A stretch of 17,493 nt of DNA, from the NCBI GenBank assembly GCA_020629995.1, contig JAHDCH010000023.1, forward strand, positions 1 through 17,493, in the 5' to 3' direction. A program made the translations under genes and the position numbers. Of this stretch, positions 14,103 to 17,493 are shown piece after piece; within the stretch, counting starts at the first letter, position 1, and every line of letters begins with the position of its first letter. The notes beneath the pieces were generated by a model. It ran no database searches. It had not been told where the DNA came from and saw nothing but the letters and a program-made list of their open reading frames with translations. Origin of the DNA: Pseudaestuariivita sp. (GTDB lineage: Bacteria; Pseudomonadota; Alphaproteobacteria; Rhodobacterales; Rhodobacteraceae).

Positions 14103-15278
14103 ATGAAACAAGCCGTCATCGTCTCGGCCGCGCGCACCGGCCTTGCCAAATCCTTTCGCGGATCGCTCAATCAGACCCACGGCGCAACACTGGGCGCTCA
14201 TGCCGTCAGCGCTGCAGTGACGCGCGCAGGTGTGGATCCGGAGCGCATCGAGGACGTGGTGATCGGCTGCGGCTTTCCCGAAGGCGTCACCGGCCAGAAC
14301 GTCGCCCGCCAAATCGCAATGCGCGCGGGCCTGCCCGACACCGCCTGCGGGATGACCGTCAACCGGTACTGCTCGTCCGGCTTGCAATCCATAGCGCTGG
14401 CCGCGCAGCAGATCACGGCCGAGGGCGCCGGGCCGATGGTGGCTGGAGGGGTCGAAAGCATCTCGATGGTGCAGCCCGATGTGTCGGCCTTTCCCGACCC
14501 ATGGCTGCAAGAACACCGCCCCGAGGCCTACATGCAGATGATCGACACCGCCGACCTCGTGGCCGACCGATACGGCGTCAGCCGCGAAGAGCAGGACGCC
14601 TACGGCCTGCGGTCGCAGGCGCGCATCGCGGCCGCACAAGAGGCCGGTCTGTTCGCGGACGAAATCGTGCCGATGGACACCGTGATGGCCGTCAAGGATC
14701 GCGAGACGGGCGAGATCAGCGAGCAAGCCGTCACGCTGGACCACGACGAATGCAACCGCCCTGGCACGACAATCGAAGGGCTGGCCGCGCTGGAGCCTGT
14801 GCGTGGGCCTGGCAAATACATCACCGCAGGCAATGCCTCGCAGCTGAGCGATGGCGCCGCTGCCGTTGTGCTGATGGAGGCCGCCGAGGCCGAAGCGGCA
14901 GGGCTTGAGGCCATGGGCGCGTTTCGCGGGTTTGCCGTCGCAGGCTGCGGGCCCGAAGAGATGGGGATCGGCCCTGTCTTTGCCGTACCACGCCTGTTGG
15001 AGCGTCACGGGCTGAGCGTGAGTGACATCGATCTGTGGGAGCTGAACGAAGCCTTTGCCAGCCAGGCCCTGTATTGCCGCGATCGACTGGGGATCGATGA
15101 CGAGATCTGCAACGTCAACGGCGGCTCCATCGCCATCGGTCACCCTTTTGGCATGACCGGCGCGCGCATGGTCGGGCATCTGTTGCGCGAAGGCAAACGC
15201 CGGGGCGCAAAGCGCGGTGTTGTCACCATGTGCATCGGCGGCGGCATGGGCGCGGCGGGCCTGTTCGACATCTACTGA
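14103..15278 (+). CDS. Acetyl-CoA C-acyltransferase (thiolase)
   Basis: A 391-aa thiolase that either condenses two acyl-CoA molecules or cleaves 3-oxoacyl-CoA. The catalytic residues are present: the nucleophilic C90 in [11 protein letters not shown], the loop WELNEAFAS with the structural Asn, H347 in [17 protein letters not shown] and C377 in [10 protein letters not shown]. Length is normal for a degradative or biosynthetic thiolase. I took the start at 14103 (GGAGG at 14091-14095, about 7 nt upstream); the frame is open 93 bp further upstream, but that part overlaps the REP-like region. It lies 102 bp after the TRAP permease with a repeat between, so co-transcription is uncertain. It could use the acetyl-CoA that taurine breakdown yields, but this is speculative; it may simply belong to beta-oxidation. 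Confidence 0.92.
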   Translation: MKQAVIVSAARTGLAKSFRGSLNQTHGATLGAHAVSAAVTRAGVDPERIEDVVIGCGFPEGVTGQNVARQIAMRAGLPDTACGMTVNRYCSSGLQSIALAAQQITAEGAGPMVAGGVESISMVQPDVSAFPDPWLQEHRPEAYMQMIDTADLVADRYGVSREEQDAYGLRSQARIAAAQEAGLFADEIVPMDTVMAVKDRETGEISEQAVTLDHDECNRPGTTIEGLAALEPVRGPGKYITAGNASQLSDGAAAVVLMEAAEAEAAGLEAMGAFRGFAVAGCGPEEMGIGPVFAVPRLLERHGLSVSDIDLWELNEAFASQALYCRDRLGIDDEICNVNGGSIAIGHPFGMTGARMVGHLLREGKRRGAKRGVVTMCIGGGMGAAGLFDIY

Positions 15279-15289
15279 TGACGGGCCCC

Positions 15290-15317
15290 GCCCCTGCGCG
15301 GCTCTTTGCGCGCGGGC
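15290..15317 (+). terminator. Imperfect GC-rich hairpin after the thiolase gene
   Basis: GCCC (15290-15293) plus GCGCG (15296-15300) pair with CGCGC (15309-15313) plus GGGC (15314-15317), with a 2-nt bulge and an 8-nt loop. There is no T-run. It may be a weak or Rho-linked terminator between the thiolase and VOC genes. Confidence 0.3.
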
Positions 15318-15372
15318 GATCCGGCCTAGGTTCTGAGCGGGACCCTCGAAACATGGCACCGGAGACAGCGGC

Positions 15373-15927
15373 ATGAAAAAGCTACAGGCCCAGGGGCTGC
15401 ATCACATCACGATGATGGGCGCGGACCGGGCAACTTCGATCGCTTTTTGGGAGGGGCTGCTGGGCATGCCCTTTGTCTTTGAACAGCCAAACCTGGATGA
15501 TCCCAGCCAAGGGCATCTGTATTTCGATCCTGGCGACGGGCGGCTGATCACGATCTTCACCAGCGAAGAGCGCACACCTGACAGCCGCCCGGCCCCGGCC
15601 GAGCCGGGCCAGATGCATCACGTGGCCTTTACGGTGAGCCAATCGACATACAGCCAGCTGGCCGAGCGACTGGACGCGCGCGGCATTCCGCATTCTGGGG
15701 AAAAGGATCGGGGGTTCATGAACTCGATCTATTTTCGCGACCCGCTGGGGATGCTGATCGAGCTGGCATCCTATCGGTTTGAGCCACCCGCCGGCCACAG
15801 CCACGCTGACGTGTTGCAGACCGCACATCGGATCCGCGTGGCAGCGGGCGATGCGGCCATCGCGGACAGCCATCTTGCGGATGCCATCGAAGAGCTCAGC
15901 GCCAGACGCCCCAGCCTGAGCGACTAG
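15373..15927 (+). CDS. VOC-family protein (ring-cleavage dioxygenase-like)
   Basis: A 184-aa protein with a two-module vicinal-oxygen-chelate fold. The first module starts GLHHITMMGADRATSIAFWEGLLGMPFVFEQPNLDD and contains GHLYFDPGDGRLITIFTSEE; the second starts GQMHHVAFTVSQSTYSQLAERLDARGIPHSGEKDRG and ends SIYFRDPLGMLIELASY. The metal-ligand pattern His (H10 or H11), His (HHVAF) and Glu (MLIELAS) is present, as in extradiol dioxygenases and glyoxalases. The substrate cannot be assigned. A tail of about 45 residues (VLQTAHRIRVAAGDAAIADSHLADAIEEL) follows the second module. GGAG lies 8 nt before the ATG. The gene follows the thiolase by 94 bp and is convergent with nrdJ. Confidence 0.85.
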   Translation: MKKLQAQGLHHITMMGADRATSIAFWEGLLGMPFVFEQPNLDDPSQGHLYFDPGDGRLITIFTSEERTPDSRPAPAEPGQMHHVAFTVSQSTYSQLAERLDARGIPHSGEKDRGFMNSIYFRDPLGMLIELASYRFEPPAGHSHADVLQTAHRIRVAAGDAAIADSHLADAIEELSARRPSLSD

Positions 15928-15965
15928 CGCGTCCCGCTCATCGGACCTTGCGGCCCGCCTCGCCA

Positions 15966-15978
15966 CGCGGCATCCGCG
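15966..15978. terminator. Small inverted repeat between convergent genes
   Basis: CGCGG (15966-15970) and CCGCG (15974-15978) pair about CAT in the 57-bp gap between the VOC gene and the 3' end of nrdJ. The stem is short and no T-run is present; it is listed only as a possible end-of-transcript hairpin. Confidence 0.25.
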
Positions 15979-15984
15979 GCGCGG

Positions 15985-17493
15985 TCAGCCGCATTTGGAA
16001 TGGCCGCAGGAGCTGCAGGTCATGCACCCTTCGGACATGTGCATCGTGTACTGGCCGCAATTGGGGCAGGCCTTGCCACGATTGCCGTCTAGGTTGACGA
16101 CCTGCGCACGCGGATCTTCCTTGAGGCCCATCCCCTCGCCTTCGAGAAAACCGGTGGCAACCATGTGCCGTTCGATCACGCCGCCGATGGCCGCAAGGAT
16201 TGAAGGGATGTACTTGCCCTCGACCCAGGCACCGCCGCGCGGGTCGAACACGGCTTTCAGCTCTTCGACCACAAAGGTCACGTCCCCGCCGCGCCGGAAC
16301 ACCGCCGAGATCATCCGCGTCAGCGCGACGGTCCAGGCAAAATGCTCCATGTTCTTGGAGTTGATGAACACCTCGAACGGGCGCCGCTGGGTGCCCTGCA
16401 CGATGTCGTTGATCGTGATGTAGATCGCATGCTCGCTGTCGGGCCACTTGAGCTTGTAGGTCTGCCCCTCCAGCGCATTGGGCCGGTCGAGCGGCTCGGA
16501 GATGTAGACAACATCTGCTGCATTGGCATCGACGACGACCTCGGTCTCCGAGGGCTGTCCCCGGCCGCGGGTGGGGGTGAAGCCCCCGCCCGGGGGGGCG
16601 GTCGGGGGCTGCCCGGCGGTGCCGCCGGGCTGGTCACCTTCACCGAAGAGCAGCCAGCCGGGGGAGACGTTCAGTGCCGTCGCGAAATCTTCGATATTTG
16701 GAATCGTCTTTTGAGCGCCACTTTCAGCCTTGGAAATTGCAGCAGCAGAGGTACTCGCTAAATCTGCAAGTTGTGCTTGCGTAAGCTGGGCGCGTTTCCT
16801 AGCCCAAATCAGGCGCTCTTCGCGGCTCTGCAGCACCGGCAAGCTATCTTCCTTTTTCTCCTCTGCCACGCTCAGCACCGACCCGGTCACCGCGTTCGGG
16901 CGGTAGGTCGTGCAGCCTTTGCAGCCTTGGTCCCAGGCGGCCATGTACACGTCCTTGAACGCGTCGAACGAAATGTCCTCGGGGCAGTTGATCGTCTTGG
17001 AGATCGACGAGTCGACCCATTTCTGAGCGGCCGCCTGCATCTTGACGTGGTCGAGCGGGGCGAGCGTCTGGGCGTTGACAAAGTGATCGGGCAAGGGCGC
17101 ATCGCCCTTCAGGTCGCGCCACATCTGGACGGCGTAATCGACCACCTCTTCTTCGGTGCGCGAGCCATCCTTTTGCAGGACCTTGCGGGTGTAGGCATAG
17201 GCAAAGACAGGCTCGATGCCCGACGACACGTTCCCGGCGTAAAGCGAGATTGTCCCCGTGGGTGCAATCGAGGTCAGCAGCGCGTTGCGGATGCCATGTT
17301 CGGCAATCGCGGCACGCACATCTTCGTCCATCATCTGCATCGTGCCCGAAGCGAGGTATTTCTCGGCGTCGAACAAAGGAAACGCTCCCTTCTCGCGCGC
17401 CAGATCGACCGACGCGAGGTAGGCCGCGCGGGCGATGGCGTGCAGCCAGGCCTCGGTCTGGGCGGCGGCCTCGTCCGAGCCATAGCGCAGGCC
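15985..17493 (-). CDS. nrdJ: Adenosylcobalamin-dependent ribonucleotide reductase, 3' part, with internal HTH domain
   Basis: The last 502 codons of a class II (vitamin B12-dependent) ribonucleotide reductase, which makes deoxyribonucleotides; the 5' part lies beyond the right edge and the frame is open to base 17493. Seen: AYLASVDLAREKGAFPLFDAEKYLASGTM (upstream of ~17355), the conserved SIAPTGTISLYAGNVSSGIEPVF near 17270-17202, then INCPEDISFDAFKDVYMAAWDQGCKGCTTYRPNAVTGSVLSV (to 16867), the C-terminal NrdJ domain from SEPLDRP (about 16500) through FRRGGDVTFVVEELKAVFDPRGGAW, and a terminal zinc-ribbon-like Cys cluster (CPNC, then CMTCSSCGHSKCG, six Cys). Between 16500 and 16866 is an insert of about 122 residues that includes an Xre-type helix-turn-helix (separate entry). 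The reading frame is intact throughout, so this is not a pseudogene. It is convergent with the VOC gene. No B12 riboswitch can be checked, since the upstream region is outside. Confidence 0.93.
   Translation of the reverse strand, partial: GLRYGSDEAAAQTEAWLHAIARAAYLASVDLAREKGAFPLFDAEKYLASGTMQMMDEDVRAAIAEHGIRNALLTSIAPTGTISLYAGNVSSGIEPVFAYAYTRKVLQKDGSRTEEEVVDYAVQMWRDLKGDAPLPDHFVNAQTLAPLDHVKMQAAAQKWVDSSISKTINCPEDISFDAFKDVYMAAWDQGCKGCTTYRPNAVTGSVLSVAEEKKEDSLPVLQSREERLIWARKRAQLTQAQLADLASTSAAAISKAESGAQKTIPNIEDFATALNVSPGWLLFGEGDQPGGTAGQPPTAPPGGGFTPTRGRGQPSETEVVVDANAADVVYISEPLDRPNALEGQTYKLKWPDSEHAIYITINDIVQGTQRRPFEVFINSKNMEHFAWTVALTRMISAVFRRGGDVTFVVEELKAVFDPRGGAWVEGKYIPSILAAIGGVIERHMVATGFLEGEGMGLKEDPRAQVVNLDGNRGKACPNCGQYTMHMSEGCMTCSSCGHSKCG
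16611..16630. repeat. GC-rich palindrome at the HTH/linker junction in nrdJ
   Basis: GCCCGGCGG (16611-16619) and CCGCCGGGC (16622-16630) are perfect 9-bp complements separated by TG, inside the coding sequence and starting two bases beyond the HTH segment. On the other side the plus strand is very G-rich (GGGTGGGGG, GGGGGGG, GGGGG between 16569 and 16608), encoding the Pro/Gly linker QPPTAPPGGGFTPTRGRGQP. It could be a recombination scar, a slow-folding mRNA structure or simply repeat-rich linker DNA. Confidence 0.6.
16633..16827 (-). other. In-frame Xre/Cro-type helix-turn-helix domain inside nrdJ
   Basis: About 65 residues in frame with nrdJ read SREERLIWARKRAQLTQAQL followed by ADLASTSAAAISKAESGAQK, then TIPNIEDFATALNVSPGWLL and FGEGD. 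This is a textbook HTH_3 pattern: R-x(2,3)-R..LTQ..LA (helices 1-2, TQAQLADLA at 16756-16782), SAAAISKAESG (recognition helix, about 16720-16749), and the closing ALNVSPGWLLFGEG. The segment 16681-16860 has 93 G/C of 180 by hand count (about 52%), lower than the surrounding gene. It sits in the linker between two conserved ribonucleotide reductase segments. Confidence 0.85.

Noticed and set aside
13944..15374. A 476-codon minus-strand frame opposite the thiolase
   Set aside because: Antisense shadow; the plus-strand thiolase has all catalytic residues.
16500..16866. Intein in nrdJ
   Set aside because: Inteins are common in ribonucleotide reductases, but the insert is only ~122 residues, lacks splice-junction Cys/Ser and a C-terminal His-Asn, and clearly contains a helix-turn-helix instead.
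16500..16866. Frameshift or gene fusion artefact between nrdJ and a separate regulator gene
   Set aside because: The ribonucleotide reductase resumes in the same frame after the HTH and no stop or start boundary separates the parts; an assembly chimera cannot be excluded but is not indicated.

Overview
The window is about 17.5 kb of GC-rich, densely coded DNA. Its gene families (taurine aminotransferase, MocR/TauR-type regulator, TAXI-TRAP transporter, adenosylcobalamin-dependent ribonucleotide reductase) point to an alphaproteobacterium of the Rhodobacteraceae, probably a marine Roseobacter-type organism. I recognised these families by eye; no database search was possible. No rRNA, tRNA, CRISPR array, transposase or plasmid/phage replication gene was seen.

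Layout. At 1-246 there is a gene-less edge with an AT-rich patch. At 247-1951 (minus) lie a glycerate 2-kinase and a small VOC/glyoxalase-fold protein. Divergent from these, 2164-3549 (plus) encodes a class III aminotransferase very like taurine:pyruvate aminotransferase (Tpa), with TauR-like direct repeats and a -10 element upstream and a strong hairpin downstream. At 3725-5833 is a chromate-resistance pair: a rhodanese/ChrB fusion and the efflux pump ChrA. At 5867-6531 (minus) an ABM-domain and a NIPSNAP-like protein overlap by 4 bp, divergent from an ArsR-family regulator (6616-7308). At 7418-8950 a secreted protein with two NTF2-like halves is followed by a TetR regulator, behind a perfect 20-bp palindrome. 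At 9018-14000 come a TauR-like MocR regulator, a TAXI solute-binding protein and a fused TRAP permease. A thiolase (14103-15278) and a VOC protein (15373-15927) follow. The right edge holds the 3' part of a class II ribonucleotide reductase (nrdJ, minus).

How the genes may work together. Tpa, the TauR-like regulator and the TAXI-TRAP transporter look like parts of a taurine (organosulfonate) uptake and deamination system, but Xsc and Pta, which would finish the pathway, are not in the window. The tpa gene and the regulator are separated by about 5.4 kb of chromate and stress-type genes, each with its own local regulator, which suggests an inserted accessory block. Direct repeats spaced 22-23 bp and resembling the published TauR box occur before both tpa and the regulator gene, tying the two ends together.

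The most unusual item is in nrdJ. The linker between the conserved TTYRPNAVTGSVLSV and SEPLDRP segments carries an in-frame Xre/Cro-type helix-turn-helix domain with lower GC than its flanks, followed by a Pro/Gly-rich linker with a strong palindrome. A ribonucleotide reductase with an internal DNA-binding domain would be a candidate self-regulating enzyme, or the result of domain invasion.
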